Source: Pseudomonas resinovorans NBRC 106553
Lineage (GTDB): Bacteria; Pseudomonadota; Gammaproteobacteria; Pseudomonadales; Pseudomonadaceae
Reading direction: 5' to 3'
Assembly (NCBI RefSeq): GCF_000412695.1
Contig: NC_021499.1
Location: 5,642,001 to 5,706,000 of the forward strand
Length of the DNA: 64,000 nucleotides
Position numbers and translations under genes: made by a program. The notes under the pieces were generated by a model. It was not told the DNA's origin, did no database searches, and saw only the letters and a list, made by a program, of their open reading frames with translations. Numbering within the stretch: the first letter of the stretch is position 1; the number at the start of each line of letters is the position of its first letter. This document shows, piece after piece, positions 1 through 10,248 of the stretch.

Positions 1-965
1 TCGACGCCCTCGGCGCCTGGGCCGCCGGCGATTTCAGCCGCCCCATCGCCCTGGGTTCCAGCACCCGCGACCTGCGCCTGATCGAGGAATCCCTCAATCG
101 CCTGCGCGACTACCTCGGAGAACTGGTGGGCACCATTCGCCAGCACGCCGAGCAGGTGGCCGGCAGCAGCAGCACCCTGGCCGACCTGAACAACGGCCTG
201 CACAGCGGCGCCGAAGACCAGGCCGGCGGCACCGCGCAGATCCGCGACGCCCTGGGTGAACTGGAAAGCACCATCCAGCAGGTGGCCGGCGACGCCAGCC
301 TGGCCGCCGATGCCAGCCGCGATGCAGGCCGCGCCGTGGAGCACGGGCAAAGCGTGATCGACCAGAGCCTGGCCGGGCTGCATCAGCTGGTGGGCGAGGT
401 GCAGAACAACGCCCAGGCGGTGGAACGCCTGGCGGAAGAAACCGAAACCATCGACAAGGTGCTGACGGTGATCCGCGCCATCGCCGAACAGACCAACCTG
501 CTGGCCCTCAATGCCGCCATCGAGGCGGCCCGCGCCGGCGAGATGGGCCGTGGCTTCGCCGTGGTCGCCGAGGAAGTCCGCTCCCTGGCCCGGCGTACCA
601 CCGGTGCCACCAGCGAGATCCAGCAGTTGATCGCGCGCCTGCAGCAGGCGGCGCGGCAATCGGTGGACGCCATGCGCATCCAGGTGGAGCACGCCGAGTC
701 CAGCGCCGAGCAGGCGGCCGCCGCCGACGGCGCCCTGGTGGAGGTGGTCAGCGCCATCCGCACCATCGCCAGCATGGCCGAGCGCATCGCCGACGCCACC
801 GCCCAGCAGTCCGGCGCGGTCAGCGATATCCGCGACCACAGCGAGCAGATCCACCAGCTGGGCGGCAACAACCTGGTGCGCATCGGCGAGAGCCGCAGCC
901 AGGGCGAACGGCTGTTGCGCCTGGGCGGGGAACTGCACACCGCCGTGCAGGCCTTCCGGGTCTGA
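1..965 (+). CDS. Methyl-accepting chemotaxis protein, C-terminal part (5' end outside window)
   Basis: This is the cytoplasmic half of a chemoreceptor that passes ligand signals to CheA/CheW. The frame is open from base 3, so the start lies upstream of the window. The visible 320 residues begin with the end of a HAMP-like linker and run into a long alpha-helical signalling domain. The hairpin tip is canonical, with the conserved [19 protein letters not shown] stretch at 488-544. The periplasmic ligand domain is missing, so the ligand cannot be read. In PAO1 the gene before dsbD is ctpL, a receptor for phosphate taxis. That identity is an inference from gene order only. A 12-bp inverted repeat follows the stop directly. 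Confidence 0.93.
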   Translation, partial: DALGAWAAGDFSRPIALGSSTRDLRLIEESLNRLRDYLGELVGTIRQHAEQVAGSSSTLADLNNGLHSGAEDQAGGTAQIRDALGELESTIQQVAGDASLAADASRDAGRAVEHGQSVIDQSLAGLHQLVGEVQNNAQAVERLAEETETIDKVLTVIRAIAEQTNLLALNAAIEAARAGEMGRGFAVVAEEVRSLARRTTGATSEIQQLIARLQQAARQSVDAMRIQVEHAESSAEQAAAADGALVEVVSAIRTIASMAERIADATAQQSGAVSDIRDHSEQIHQLGGNNLVRIGESRSQGERLLRLGGELHTAVQAFRV

Positions 966-994
966 GCCGGGCGCGACCGAATGTCGCGCCCGGC
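966..994 (+). terminator. Perfect 12-bp hairpin after the chemoreceptor gene
   Basis: GCCGGGCGCGAC and its exact reverse complement flank a 5-nt CGAAT loop, starting one base after the stop codon. There is no T run, so it is either a weak intrinsic terminator or an mRNA 3'-end stabiliser. Confidence 0.6.
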
Positions 995-1116
995 CTGCCG
1001 AACGGCCCCAGGTTCCTGACCTTTCGGTCACAGGACAAAACCGCTTACAGCCGCAAGCCTGCAGGAAGCCCCCGAGGTCCGTTATGATGCGGGCATTTTC
1101 CGCCCAAGAGACCTCC

Positions 1117-2889
1117 ATGCGCCGTTTGCTGAGCCTGATCCTGCTACTGGTGGCCCTGCCCGCCGCCGCAGGGTTGCTGGACAACCGCCCAAGCTCGACC
1201 CTGGGTGCCCCCCTGAACAACAGCGGCGACTTCCTGCCGGTGCGCGAGGCCTTCCGCCTCAGCCTGGTGGACAGCACGCCAGAGTCGGTGAAGCTGCGTT
1301 TCACCAACGCCGAGGGCTACTACCTCTACCGCCATCGTTTCCAGTTCCACGCCGAACCCGCCGACAGCGGCCTGGGCCAGCCGGTGCTGCCGGCCGGCAA
1401 GCACAAGACCGACGAATTCTTCGGCGATGTCGAGGTGTACTACGGCGTAACCGACATCGTCCTGCCGCTGGACCCGGCACGCCCCGCGCCCACCGCGCTG
1501 CGGGTGACCTACCAGGGCTGCGCCGACAAGGGCCTGTGCTACCCGCCGGAAACCGAGGTGCTGCAACTCTCCGACGCCGCCGGCAGCGGCACGGGCGATA
1601 TCGGCAGCGCCGCCGGCAAGGGCTGGGGCTGGCACGAACTGGCGCTGTTCTTCCTCGCCGGCCTGGGCCTGACCTTCACCCCCTGCGTGTTGCCGATGCT
1701 GCCGATCCTTTCCGGCGTGGTCCTGCGCGGCCAGGCGGGCGGTGGCCGTGGCCTGGCGTTGTCGCTGGCCTATGTGCTGCCGATGGCCGCCTGCTTCGCC
1801 CTGCTGGGCGCGCTGATGGGCGTGTTCGGTGCGGAACTCAACCTCCAGGCGCGGCTGCAATCCCCCTGGGTTCTGGTGCCCTTCGCCGCGTTCTTCACGG
1901 TCTTCGCCCTGGCCATGTTCGGCCTGTATGAGTTGCGCCTGCCACGCTTCATCAGCGGCCCGCTGGATACCCTGGCCGGCAGCACCAAGGGCGGTTCGCT
2001 CTGGGGCGCAGCATTGCTCGGCGTGGTCTCCAGCCTGCTGGTCTCGCCCTGCGTCTCGGCGCCCCTGGCCGGCGCCCTGCTCTATATCAGTGCAAGCGGC
2101 GACGCCCTGGGGGGCGGCCTGAAACTCTTCGCCCTTGGCCTCGGCATGGGCGCGCCCCTGGTGCTCTTCGCCACCGGTGGCGGCGCGCTGCTGCCCAAGG
2201 CGGGCCAATGGATGGTCGCGGTGCGCAATGCCTTCGGCGTGCTGCTGCTGGCGGTGGCGGTGTGGATGCTCGAACGGGTCCTGCCCGGCCCGCTGGCCCT
2301 GGCCCTCTGGGGCCTGCTGGCCGGTGGCGTGGCGCTGTTCCTCGGCGCCCTGGAATTCACCCCCAAGGCGCCCCGCGAGCGTCTCGCGCAACTGGCCGGC
2401 CTGGTGCTGCTGGTGTATGCGGTGGCCGCCTGGACCGGCTCCCTCAAGGGCGAGTCCGACCCGCTACGCCCCCTGGGCCGCACGCACTTCGCTGGTGCAC
2501 CGTCCGTCGCGCCGGCCAGCGGGGAGTGGCAGACCATCAAGACCTCGGCGGAACTCAGCAACGTCCTCGCCGAAGCCAAAGGCTCTGGCCAGCCCCTGCT
2601 GCTGGACTGGTATGCCGACTGGTGCATTAGTTGCAAGGTGATCGAGCGAGAAGTCCTTACCGCCCCGGAGGTTAGCGCGCAGCTGGGCGGCTACCGCCTG
2701 ATCCGCTTCGACATGACCGAAAGCAACGAGGAACAACGCGCGTTGCTCGACCGCTTCAAGCTGTTCGGCCCGCCCGCCATCCTGTTCTTCGACGGCACGG
2801 GTGACGAATTGGCCGATCTGCGTGTCGTAGGTGAAATCGATGCCAAGGCCTTCGCCGCCCGTCTGCACCAGGCGAACGCATCGCGCTGA
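1117..2889 (+). CDS. dsbD: Thiol:disulfide interchange protein DsbD
   Basis: DsbD carries electrons from cytoplasmic thioredoxin across the inner membrane to periplasmic DsbC/CcmG-type partners. The 590-residue protein has all three expected modules. There is a signal peptide (about residues 1-18) and an N-terminal periplasmic domain with the Cys135/Cys141 pair. An eight-helix membrane domain holds Cys190 (FTPCVLP) and Cys312 (SPCVSAP). The C-terminal thioredoxin-like domain has WCISC (Cys503/Cys506). I chose the ATG at 1117, preceded by AAGAGA and giving a clean signal peptide. The in-frame ATG at 1084 would add 11 residues with no better ribosome site. It corresponds to dipZ of PAO1. Confidence 0.95.
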   Translation: MRRLLSLILLLVALPAAAGLLDNRPSSTLGAPLNNSGDFLPVREAFRLSLVDSTPESVKLRFTNAEGYYLYRHRFQFHAEPADSGLGQPVLPAGKHKTDEFFGDVEVYYGVTDIVLPLDPARPAPTALRVTYQGCADKGLCYPPETEVLQLSDAAGSGTGDIGSAAGKGWGWHELALFFLAGLGLTFTPCVLPMLPILSGVVLRGQAGGGRGLALSLAYVLPMAACFALLGALMGVFGAELNLQARLQSPWVLVPFAAFFTVFALAMFGLYELRLPRFISGPLDTLAGSTKGGSLWGAALLGVVSSLLVSPCVSAPLAGALLYISASGDALGGGLKLFALGLGMGAPLVLFATGGGALLPKAGQWMVAVRNAFGVLLLAVAVWMLERVLPGPLALALWGLLAGGVALFLGALEFTPKAPRERLAQLAGLVLLVYAVAAWTGSLKGESDPLRPLGRTHFAGAPSVAPASGEWQTIKTSAELSNVLAEAKGSGQPLLLDWYADWCISCKVIEREVLTAPEVSAQLGGYRLIRFDMTESNEEQRALLDRFKLFGPPAILFFDGTGDELADLRVVGEIDAKAFAARLHQANASR

Positions 2890-3011
2890 ACCATGGATCG
2901 TCATATATTCGCCGCAAACACCGGGCATCTTGTCGACTATTGTTGGCAACTGGACAGTCTTTCCGGCTATCCGGCATAGTGCCGCCTGGCCTCCAATAAG
3001 GAACAAACAGC

Positions 3012-3455
3012 ATGGCCACCCTGCTCGTCCTGCACGGCCCCAACCTCAATCTGCTGGGCACCCGCGAACCCGACAAATACGGGGCCACCACCCTGGCCGA
3101 GATCAACCAGGACCTGGAGCGCCGCGCCCGCGCAGCCGGCCACCATCTGCTGTACCTGCAAAGCAACGCCGAGTACGAACTGATCGACCGGATTCATGCG
3201 GCCCGTGGTGAAGGAGTGGACTTCATCATCATCAATCCTGCCGCTTTCACGCATACAAGTGTCGCCCTACGTGACGCATTGCTCGCAGTGAGCATCCCAT
3301 TCATCGAAGTGCACCTGTCCAACGTGCACAAACGAGAACCTTTCCGCCATCACTCCTACTTTTCCGACGTTGCCGTGGGAGTGATCTGCGGTCTGGGTGC
3401 CACCGGCTACCGCCTGGCCCTGGACGCGGCGCTAGAACACCTTGAACGCCCCTGA
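3012..3455 (+). CDS. aroQ: Type II 3-dehydroquinate dehydratase
   Basis: This cytosolic shikimate-pathway enzyme dehydrates 3-dehydroquinate to 3-dehydroshikimate. The 147-residue length is typical of the small type II (dodecameric) family. The N-terminal [14 protein letters not shown] motif is present. Active-site residues expected for the family are visible: Arg18, the flexible-loop Tyr23, Asn75 and His81 ([10 protein letters not shown]), His101 (EVHLSN) and Arg108. The gene stands 25 bp before accB, an arrangement common in Pseudomonas, and is probably cotranscribed with accBC. The roughly 120-bp gap after dsbD probably holds its promoter. Confidence 0.96.
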   Translation: MATLLVLHGPNLNLLGTREPDKYGATTLAEINQDLERRARAAGHHLLYLQSNAEYELIDRIHAARGEGVDFIIINPAAFTHTSVALRDALLAVSIPFIEVHLSNVHKREPFRHHSYFSDVAVGVICGLGATGYRLALDAALEHLERP

Positions 3456-3480
3456 CCTCACCCTTGGGAGTTGCTGATTA

Positions 3481-3942
3481 ATGGATATCCGTAAAGTCAA
3501 GAAACTGATCGAACTGCTGGAAGAATCCGGTATCGACGAACTGGAGATCCGCGAGGGCGAAGAGTCCGTGCGTATCAGCCGTCACAGCAACAAGGCCTTT
3601 GCCGGCCAGCCGATCTATGCCGCAGCCCCCGCTCCGGTGGCCGCCCCCGTTGCCGCAGCCGCTCCGGTAGCCGCCGAAGCCGCCGCCCCGGCAGCACCGA
3701 AACTCAACGGCAGCGTCGTCCGCTCCCCGATGGTCGGCACCTTCTACCGTGCCGCCTCGCCCACCTCGGCCAACTTCGCCGAAGTCGGCCAGAGCGTGAA
3801 GAAAGGCGACATCCTGTGCATCGTTGAAGCCATGAAAATGATGAACCACATCGAGGCCGAAACCAGCGGCGTGATCGAATCCATCCTGGTGGAAAACGGT
3901 CAGCCGGTGGAATACGACCAGCCGCTGTTCACCATCGTCTGA
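3481..3942 (+). CDS. accB: Biotin carboxyl carrier protein of acetyl-CoA carboxylase
   Basis: AccB carries the biotin that shuttles CO2 between biotin carboxylase and carboxyltransferase in the first step of fatty-acid synthesis. The 153-residue protein has an N-terminal AccC-interaction segment, a flexible Ala/Pro-rich linker (about residues 46-73) and a C-terminal biotinyl domain. Lys119 in EAMKM is the biotinylation site. The thumb-type segment (SPTSANF) of bacterial BCCPs is also visible. It lies 17 bp before accC. Confidence 0.97.
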   Translation: MDIRKVKKLIELLEESGIDELEIREGEESVRISRHSNKAFAGQPIYAAAPAPVAAPVAAAAPVAAEAAAPAAPKLNGSVVRSPMVGTFYRAASPTSANFAEVGQSVKKGDILCIVEAMKMMNHIEAETSGVIESILVENGQPVEYDQPLFTIV

Positions 3943-3959
3943 ACCGCGGAGAGCCTGCG

Positions 3960-5309
3960 ATGTTGGAAAAAGTCCTGATCGCCAACCGTGGCGAGATCGC
4001 CCTGCGCATCCTGCGCGCCTGCAAGGAGCTGGGCATCAAGACGGTGGCGGTGCACTCCACGGCCGACCGTGAACTGATGCACCTGTCCCTGGCCGACGAG
4101 ACCGTCTGCATCGGCCCGGCACCTGCTGCCCAGTCCTACCTGAATATCCCGGCGATCATCAGCGCCGCCGAAGTCACGGGCGCCACGGCGATCCACCCGG
4201 GCTACGGCTTCCTCGCCGAGAACGCCGACTTCGCCGAACAGGTGGAGAACTCCGGTTTCGCCTTCATCGGCCCGAAAGCCGACACCATTCGCCTGATGGG
4301 CGACAAGGTATCGGCCAAGGACGCCATGAAGCGCTCCGGCGTGCCGACCGTACCGGGCTCCGACGGCCCGCTGCCGGAAGACGAGCAGACCGCCCTGGCG
4401 ATTGCCGAGGAAGTCGGCTACCCGGTGATCATCAAGGCCGCCGGTGGCGGTGGTGGTCGCGGCATGCGCGTGGTGCACAGCGCCGAAGACCTGATCAAGT
4501 CGGCCAAGCTGACCCGCACCGAAGCGGGCGCGGCCTTCGGCAACTCCATGGTCTACCTGGAGAAGTTCCTCACCAACCCGCGCCACGTGGAAGTGCAGGT
4601 ACTGTCCGACGGCCAGGGCAACGCCGTCCACCTCGGCGACCGCGACTGCTCCCTGCAGCGCCGTCACCAGAAGGTCCTGGAAGAAGCCCCAGCCCCCGGC
4701 ATCGACGAGAAGGCCCGTGAAGAAGTGCTGGCCCGCTGCGTCCAGGCCTGCATCGAGATCGGCTACCGCGGCGCCGGCACTTTCGAGTTCCTCTACGAGA
4801 ACGGTCGCTTCTACTTCATCGAGATGAACACTCGCGTGCAGGTGGAGCACCCGGTTACCGAAATGGTCACCGGTATCGACATCGTCAAGGAAATGCTCAG
4901 CATCGCCGCCGGCAACAAGCTGTCGTTCAAGCAGGAAGACGTGGTCATCCGTGGCCATGCGCTGGAATGCCGGATCAACGCCGAGGACCCGGACAACTTC
5001 ATGCCCTGCCCCGGCAAGGTGACCTACTTCCACGCCCCGGGTGGCAACGGCGTTCGCGTCGACTCCCACCTGTACAGCGGTTACTCGGTTCCGCCGAACT
5101 ACGACTCGCTGATCGGCAAGCTGATCACCTACGGCAACAGCCGCGACGAGGCCATGGCGCGCATGCGCAACGCCCTGGACGAGATAGTGGTCGACGGGAT
5201 CAAGACCAACATCCCGCTGCACCGCGACCTCACTCGCGACAAGGGTTTCTGCAAGGGTGGGATCAACATCCACTACCTGGAAAAGAAACTCGGCATGGAC
5301 AAGCACTGA
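3960..5309 (+). CDS. accC: Biotin carboxylase subunit of acetyl-CoA carboxylase
   Basis: AccC carboxylates the biotin on AccB using ATP and bicarbonate. The 449 residues match the normal family length. The N-terminal fold starts with [12 protein letters not shown]. The ATP-grasp glycine-rich loop (GGGGRGM) lies near residue 165, and the substrate-binding [10 protein letters not shown] segment near residue 290. A GAGAG ribosome site precedes the ATG. The operon aroQ-accB-accC ends at a strong hairpin 20 bp downstream. Confidence 0.98.
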   Translation: MLEKVLIANRGEIALRILRACKELGIKTVAVHSTADRELMHLSLADETVCIGPAPAAQSYLNIPAIISAAEVTGATAIHPGYGFLAENADFAEQVENSGFAFIGPKADTIRLMGDKVSAKDAMKRSGVPTVPGSDGPLPEDEQTALAIAEEVGYPVIIKAAGGGGGRGMRVVHSAEDLIKSAKLTRTEAGAAFGNSMVYLEKFLTNPRHVEVQVLSDGQGNAVHLGDRDCSLQRRHQKVLEEAPAPGIDEKAREEVLARCVQACIEIGYRGAGTFEFLYENGRFYFIEMNTRVQVEHPVTEMVTGIDIVKEMLSIAAGNKLSFKQEDVVIRGHALECRINAEDPDNFMPCPGKVTYFHAPGGNGVRVDSHLYSGYSVPPNYDSLIGKLITYGNSRDEAMARMRNALDEIVVDGIKTNIPLHRDLTRDKGFCKGGINIHYLEKKLGMDKH

Positions 5310-5330
5310 TACCAGTGCCACCGCGCCACG

Positions 5331-5360
5331 AAAAAGGGCTGCCACTTGGCAGCCCTTTTT
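5331..5360. terminator. Bidirectional rho-independent terminator between accC and the converging fimbrial gene
   Basis: An A5 run, a GGGCTGCC stem with short loop, the complementary GGCAGCCC and a T5 run form a symmetric hairpin. It can stop accC transcription on the plus strand and the fimbrial gene on the minus strand. Confidence 0.9.
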
Positions 5361-5378
5361 CATTGTGGACGCATTGAC

Positions 5379-6506
5379 TCAGGGATAGACCAGCACGAAG
5401 GTGGCCGCCGCCTCGAATTCCCCGGGCTCGATAAGCCCGGCGCCACGTCTCGCCAGGTGCGCGGTCAGGTCCAGGCGCCGGGTGGTGTCACTGACCGGCA
5501 CGCTACGGGCGACGATGTTGTTGGCTTCAGGGCCGAAGGTCACGTCCTGGCCGCTGCCATCGCGCAAGCGGATGGCGCCCCGGGTGGCGACGTTGCTGCG
5601 ACTCTTGATGCTCAAGTTGGTGCTGCTGTTGGCCGGAGTCACGCTGTCGGTGAAGTTGATTCGCGGCGCCGCGCCGTTGACGCAGTTTTCCAGCTGCAGG
5701 GAAATGGGTACGCCCTGGGAAGACACCTCGCCGACCGCTGTTGGGAAGGTCAGCGAAGCCAGCGGTACGGAGAGCGAACGAGAGCTGGCACTCACGCGAC
5801 AGGTAGCCACCAAGGGCGGTGGCGGGGTGGAAATAACGCCGGCTCCAATCGAATAGTTCGTCAAATAGGAGTCCAGGCTGCCACCGGTGATCGCGCTGCC
5901 ATTGCAGCCCCGGGGAGCGCGGCCGGAGCCAAAGGCCATGACAGCGGCGCTGGCCGGGACCGTGATCCGACCAGTCGCCCTGTAGGCGCTGGGGTCGGTC
6001 AGCACGAACTCGGTGGAAAAGGTCCACTCGAAACTCTGCTGGCCCGGCTCCGAGCTAACCGGTACCCGTACTCCCGTCCAAGTACTGGGGTGACCATGGT
6101 TGCCCTGGACGATGCCGCCAGGATGCCGGCGGCGCACGCCCAGCCCCGGGACCCCCGTCGGCAGCGTGAAGTGGACCGGTTCCGGCGCCGCTGCGTTGTT
6201 CCAGCCGACACCAACTTCCACGTAGTCATTCTGGGTTGCCGGGAGGGCATAGGAATAGCTGAGCCGCACCGTGTATTCATTACTAAAGATCACATCGCCC
6301 GGATTCGCGTTGATGCTGGGCCGCACCCCCGGAACCTGCCGGTTCGAAACCAGTGAGTAGGTACAGCTGCCAACGGCCGCCTGGGCCCACTGGCTGATGC
6401 CGCCCAGGGCGACCAACGCCAGCAACGTGCGGCCATGACGCAACCAGCGCGGACTCGAAAGCGGCCTGAGAGACTGTGTAGATGCATGCAAGGTCATAGG
6501 ATTCAT
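5379..6506 (-). CDS. Solitary fimbrial (chaperone-usher type) tip adhesin-like protein
   Basis: The predicted 375-residue exported protein looks like a two-domain minor pilin. It has a long-n-region signal peptide ending near AQA-A, an N-terminal receptor-type domain and a PPPP hinge. The C-terminal pilin domain ends GEFEAAATFVLVYP, the pattern used for donor-strand pairing with a periplasmic chaperone. A conserved Cys pair (ATCRV and LENCV) fits a pilin disulfide. I prefer the ATG at 6506; a GTG at 6536 would add 10 residues and has no ribosome site. No chaperone, usher or major pilin is nearby, so it must either use a system elsewhere or be a relic. The specific ligand is unknown. Confidence 0.75.
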   Translation of the reverse strand: MNPMTLHASTQSLRPLSSPRWLRHGRTLLALVALGGISQWAQAAVGSCTYSLVSNRQVPGVRPSINANPGDVIFSNEYTVRLSYSYALPATQNDYVEVGVGWNNAAAPEPVHFTLPTGVPGLGVRRRHPGGIVQGNHGHPSTWTGVRVPVSSEPGQQSFEWTFSTEFVLTDPSAYRATGRITVPASAAVMAFGSGRAPRGCNGSAITGGSLDSYLTNYSIGAGVISTPPPPLVATCRVSASSRSLSVPLASLTFPTAVGEVSSQGVPISLQLENCVNGAAPRINFTDSVTPANSSTNLSIKSRSNVATRGAIRLRDGSGQDVTFGPEANNIVARSVPVSDTTRRLDLTAHLARRGAGLIEPGEFEAAATFVLVYP

Positions 6507-6769
6507 TTCGTGAATTGGAATAGAAAGTCGGCGCACTTACTGATGTAAAAACAAGCCGAACAGGTAGGGGTGAACTCTATCCATCCAGAAAAGTGGCTAA
6601 TATCGGCCCGAGAGCAAGCAATTGTGGGATTTTTCCTTCATCCACCTTACTTATTTCGCGAAACGCCCATCCGAACCACTCAGAGCGCCCGGCTGGCGTG
6701 GCCTGCACGCCTCAAGTAAGCTTGCCGCCCCCGCAAGGGCCATCTTTCGCGCGTTTTCGAGGTTCCCCC

Positions 6770-7648
6770 ATGCCCTGGTTACAAGTTCGTCTCGCCATCA
6801 CCCCGGATCAGGCGGAAACCTATGAAGACGCCCTGCTGGAAGTGGGCGCCGTCTCCGTGACCTTCATGGATGCCGAGGACCAGCCAATCTTCGAGCCGGA
6901 CCTGGGCACCACGCCGCTGTGGACCCACACCCACCTGCTCGCCCTGTTCGAGGCCGATACCGACGAAGCCAGCCTGGTGGCGCACCTGCAGCTGCTCACC
7001 GGCGGCGAGCTGCCGACGCACCAGATCGAGCGCATCGAAGACCAGGACTGGGAGCGCAGCTGGATGGACAACTTCCAGCCCATGCGCTTCGGCCGCCGCC
7101 TGTGGATCGTGCCGAGCTGGCACGAAGCCCCCGAGCCGGATGCGGTGAACCTGCTGCTGGACCCGGGCCTGGCCTTCGGCACCGGCACCCACCCGACCAC
7201 CGCCCTGTGCCTGGAATGGCTCGACGGCCAGGCGCTGGACGGCTGCGAAGTGCTGGACTTCGGCTGCGGCTCGGGCATCCTCGCCATCGCCGCCCTGCTG
7301 CTGGGCGCGCGCCAGGCGGTGGGCACCGATATCGATCCCCAGGCCCTGGAAGCCTCCCGCGACAACGCCATGCGCAACGGCATCGACCCGCAGCGCTTCC
7401 CGGTGTACCTGCCCGCCGACCTGCCGGCCAAGCAGGCCGAAGTGGTGGTGGCCAATATCCTCGCCGGCCCGCTGGTGTCCCTGGCCCCGCAGATCACCAG
7501 CCTGGTGGCGCCGGGCGGGCGCCTGGCGCTGTCCGGCATCCTCGCCGAACAGGCCGATGAGGTGCGCGCCGCCTATACCGACGCCTTCGACCTCGACCCC
7601 ACGGCGGAGAAGGACGGCTGGGTGCGCATCAGCGGTCTGCGCCGCTGA
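6770..7648 (+). CDS. prmA: Ribosomal protein L11 methyltransferase
   Basis: PrmA uses S-adenosylmethionine to methylate amino groups of ribosomal protein L11. The 292-residue product has the N-terminal L11-binding domain, starting [10 protein letters not shown]. It is followed by a Rossmann methyltransferase domain with [14 protein letters not shown] (motif I), an acidic ribose-binding residue in GTDIDP, and the ANILAGPL motif IV. The start at 6770 is preceded by GAGG. The frame stays open upstream to 6593 but those codons are not PrmA-like. The upstream 260 bp is unusually AT-rich for this window. Confidence 0.96.
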   Translation: MPWLQVRLAITPDQAETYEDALLEVGAVSVTFMDAEDQPIFEPDLGTTPLWTHTHLLALFEADTDEASLVAHLQLLTGGELPTHQIERIEDQDWERSWMDNFQPMRFGRRLWIVPSWHEAPEPDAVNLLLDPGLAFGTGTHPTTALCLEWLDGQALDGCEVLDFGCGSGILAIAALLLGARQAVGTDIDPQALEASRDNAMRNGIDPQRFPVYLPADLPAKQAEVVVANILAGPLVSLAPQITSLVAPGGRLALSGILAEQADEVRAAYTDAFDLDPTAEKDGWVRISGLRR

Positions 7649-7705
7649 AGCGCCGCAACCCCGCGTATCGAGTAAAATAGCCTTTCGTTTCGACCGGATC
7701 GCCGC

Positions 7706-9073
7706 ATGACCGACAGCTTCGTCACCCAGTGCCCCCATTGCCAGACCAGTTTCCGCGTCAGCCGCGCTCAACTGGCCGTGGCCCATGGCGCCGTGCGCTG
7801 CGGCGCCTGTCTGCATGTGTTCAATGCGGCGCAACAGCTGCTGGCGGCCAAGGGCGAGGCCACGCTGGCGCCACCCCCCGCCACCAAGGCCAAGGCCCCC
7901 GCGCCGGCGGCGCCCCAGGCACCGGCCGCCCCGATGCCCAGCGTCGCCGCCGTGCTTCGGCAGCCGCAGCCGCATGCGGCGCCGCTCCAGCCGACAGCCA
8001 CTCCGGTCAAGCCGAGCGGCGACACCCTGTGGATCCACGACGACCTGGACCTCGACAGCCTCGACCTGGACGAAGAGCTGGCCAAGCTGGAACAGGAAGA
8101 ACAGCGCCTGTCCCGCGACCTGCTCGGCCCCAACGCGCCGACGCGCGGCGAGCCCCAGGCCACGCCGCGCCATGACGAAGGCTGGGCCGAAGCCCTGCTG
8201 GAGGCCGAGGAGCGCAAGTCGCCCCTGATTGCCGAGGCGGAGCTGACAGCCGAACCGGAGCCTGAACCAGAAGCCGACTTCGACCTGCGCGCCGAACCCG
8301 AGCTGCAGGCCCCGGCGCAAGGGCCCGACACAGAGCCTGCGCCGCGCACCGAACCCAGCCTGTCCATGGACCTGGTGGAAGACGAGCCCGGCCCCGACTT
8401 CAGCCTTGGCCCGGCCCGCGACGACGAGCGCGACGACCTGGACGACGAGCCTGACGACCTGGACCCGCCGCACACCGCCGAACCGGTGCGCCAGCAGGTC
8501 CACCAGCGCAGCGAACCCGGCCTGCGCGACGACGGCCTGCTCAACCTCAACGACGAGCCGCTGCAACTGGACTGGCAGGAATCCCGGCGCCCCTGGGGCC
8601 GCTGGATCGGCTGGTTGCTGCTGAACCTGATCGCCATCATCGCCCTGGGCACCCAGTACGTCTGGTACCACTTCAACGAACTGGCCCGGCAGGACCAGTA
8701 CCGCCCCTGGTTCCAGCAGATTTGCCCGGAAATCGGCTGCAAGCTGCCCTCCAAGGTGGACATCGAGCTGATCAAGAGCAGCAACCTGGTGGTGCGCAGC
8801 CATCCCGAGTTCTCCGGCGCCCTGGTGGTGGACGCGATCCTCTACAACCGCGCCGCCTTCGCCCAGCCGTTCCCGCTGCTGGAACTGCGCTTCGCCGACA
8901 TCAATGGCCAACTGCTGGCCAGTCGCCGCTTCAAGCCGGGCGAGTACCTCTCCGGCGAGCTGGCCGGACAGGCGGAAATGCCTCCGCAGACCCCCATCCA
9001 CATCAGCCTGGACATCCTCGACCCGGGCACCAAGGCCGTGAACTACAGCCTCAGCTTCCACTCCCCCGAATAA
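7706..9073 (+). CDS. DUF3426 membrane protein with MJ0042-type zinc ribbon
   Basis: The 455-residue protein starts with a zinc-ribbon of the MJ0042 type (Cys9/Cys12 and Cys32/Cys35). A long low-complexity linker follows, first Ala/Pro-rich and then strongly acidic (about residues 50-285). There is one membrane helix (about 302-322). The C-terminal DUF3426 domain of about 130 residues is probably periplasmic. Its function is not established. It is conserved between prmA and dusB in Pseudomonas (PA4851 position). A 9-bp hairpin follows the stop. Confidence 0.88.
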   Translation: MTDSFVTQCPHCQTSFRVSRAQLAVAHGAVRCGACLHVFNAAQQLLAAKGEATLAPPPATKAKAPAPAAPQAPAAPMPSVAAVLRQPQPHAAPLQPTATPVKPSGDTLWIHDDLDLDSLDLDEELAKLEQEEQRLSRDLLGPNAPTRGEPQATPRHDEGWAEALLEAEERKSPLIAEAELTAEPEPEPEADFDLRAEPELQAPAQGPDTEPAPRTEPSLSMDLVEDEPGPDFSLGPARDDERDDLDDEPDDLDPPHTAEPVRQQVHQRSEPGLRDDGLLNLNDEPLQLDWQESRRPWGRWIGWLLLNLIAIIALGTQYVWYHFNELARQDQYRPWFQQICPEIGCKLPSKVDIELIKSSNLVVRSHPEFSGALVVDAILYNRAAFAQPFPLLELRFADINGQLLASRRFKPGEYLSGELAGQAEMPPQTPIHISLDILDPGTKAVNYSLSFHSPE

Positions 9074-9078
9074 GCCGC

Positions 9079-9099
9079 AAGCGCCGGAATCCGGCGCTT
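9079..9099 (+). terminator. Hairpin after the DUF3426 gene
   Basis: AAGCGCCGG, an AAT loop and CCGGCGCTT form a perfect 9-bp stem 6 bp after the stop. There is no T tract, so intrinsic termination is uncertain. Confidence 0.5.
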
Positions 9100-9252
9100 C
9101 CAGGCCATCGCTAACTCCCGGCGATAAGCGTAGGGCTGTTCAGAATTTGTTCAAAACAGCCTTTATCCGGTCATCGAGAGCGGGTATCATGCCCACCCTT
9201 TTTCGAACTCCCCCAGCACTCGATAGAACAGGCCCCACAACAGGGAAGACCT

Positions 9253-10248
9253 ATGTCGGCGGTATGCATTGGCCCTTATGCCTTGCCCAATCAGGTGATA
9301 CTCGCCCCCATGGCGGGTGTGACCGACCAGCCGTTCCGCCAGCTGTGCCGCCGCCTCGGCGCCGGCATGGTGGTCTCGGAGATGGTCACCAGCGACGTAC
9401 GGCTGTGGAACAGCCGCAAGTCGCGGTTGCGCCTGCTCCACGAGGGGGATCCGGAGCCCCGCTCCGTCCAGATAGCCGGTGGTGATCCCGCGATGCTGGC
9501 GGAAGCGGCCAGGGCCAACGTCGATCTCGGTGCACAGATCATCGACATCAACATGGGCTGCCCGGCGAAGAAGGTGTGCAACAAGGCGGCCGGCTCGGCG
9601 CTGATGAAGGACGAGGCCCTGGTGGCCGATATCCTCGAGGCCGTGGTCAAGGCCGTGGACGTACCCGTGACCCTGAAGATCCGGACCGGCTGGGACCGAT
9701 CGAACAGGAACGGCATCACTGTGGCGAAGATCGCAGAACAGGCCGGTATCCAGGCCCTGGCCGTGCATGGCCGGACCCGAGCCGACCTTTACACCGGCGA
9801 AGCCGAGTACGACACCATCGCGGCGATCAAGCAGGCGGTGTCGATCCCGGTATTCGCCAATGGCGATATCACATCGCCAGAAAAAGCCAGGCAGGTCCTC
9901 GACGCCACCGGTGTCGATGCCCTGCTGATCGGTCGAGCGGCCCAGGGGCGACCCTGGATCTTCCGCGAGATCGCGCATTACCTGGCGACCGGCGAGCTAT
10001 TGCCGGCGCCGGGCTTGATCGAAGTGGAACAGATACTGCTGGAGCACCTGGCCGCATTGCACGCCTTCTATGGCGAGGAGATGGGCGTTCGCATCGCCCG
10101 CAAGCATGTCGGCTGGTATCTCGCAACCCTGCCGGGCGCCAGGGAGTTTCGCGCCAAGTTCAATCGTTTGGAGTCCACGGACGCGCAGTGCGCCAACGTT
10201 CGGGAGTTCTTTGCCGAGCGTCATAACGAAGGGGAAAAGGCCGCATGA
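9253..10248 (+). CDS. dusB: tRNA-dihydrouridine synthase B
   Basis: This flavoenzyme reduces specific uridines in the tRNA D-loop using NADPH. The 331-residue protein has the TIM-barrel start [14 protein letters not shown] and the INMGCP motif with the predicted catalytic Cys103. It also has the FMN phosphate-binding region ([16 protein letters not shown]) and a C-terminal helical tRNA-binding domain. It overlaps fis by 4 bp (ATGA), reproducing the classic dusB-fis operon. The 180-bp upstream region probably holds the growth-rate-regulated promoter, but I could not assign convincing -35/-10 boxes. Confidence 0.96.
   Translation: MSAVCIGPYALPNQVILAPMAGVTDQPFRQLCRRLGAGMVVSEMVTSDVRLWNSRKSRLRLLHEGDPEPRSVQIAGGDPAMLAEAARANVDLGAQIIDINMGCPAKKVCNKAAGSALMKDEALVADILEAVVKAVDVPVTLKIRTGWDRSNRNGITVAKIAEQAGIQALAVHGRTRADLYTGEAEYDTIAAIKQAVSIPVFANGDITSPEKARQVLDATGVDALLIGRAAQGRPWIFREIAHYLATGELLPAPGLIEVEQILLEHLAALHAFYGEEMGVRIARKHVGWYLATLPGAREFRAKFNRLESTDAQCANVREFFAERHNEGEKAA

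Noticed and set aside
3481..5309. accB-accC as possible parts of a urea carboxylase supplying AtzF
   Set aside because: Sizes and motifs are those of standard acetyl-CoA carboxylase subunits in the aroQ-accBC operon; there is no carboxyltransferase/urea domain.
7768..8784. Long minus-strand open frames over the DUF3426 gene (also over dsbD, purH and retS)
   Set aside because: These are GC-skew shadows: Ser/Arg- or Ala/Gly-rich translations without domains, opposite well-supported genes.
9147..9190. dusB promoter from TTGTTC and TATCAT
   Set aside because: Spacing is 32 bp, and the only box at 17 bp (TTTATC) matches the -35 consensus poorly; not reported as a feature.
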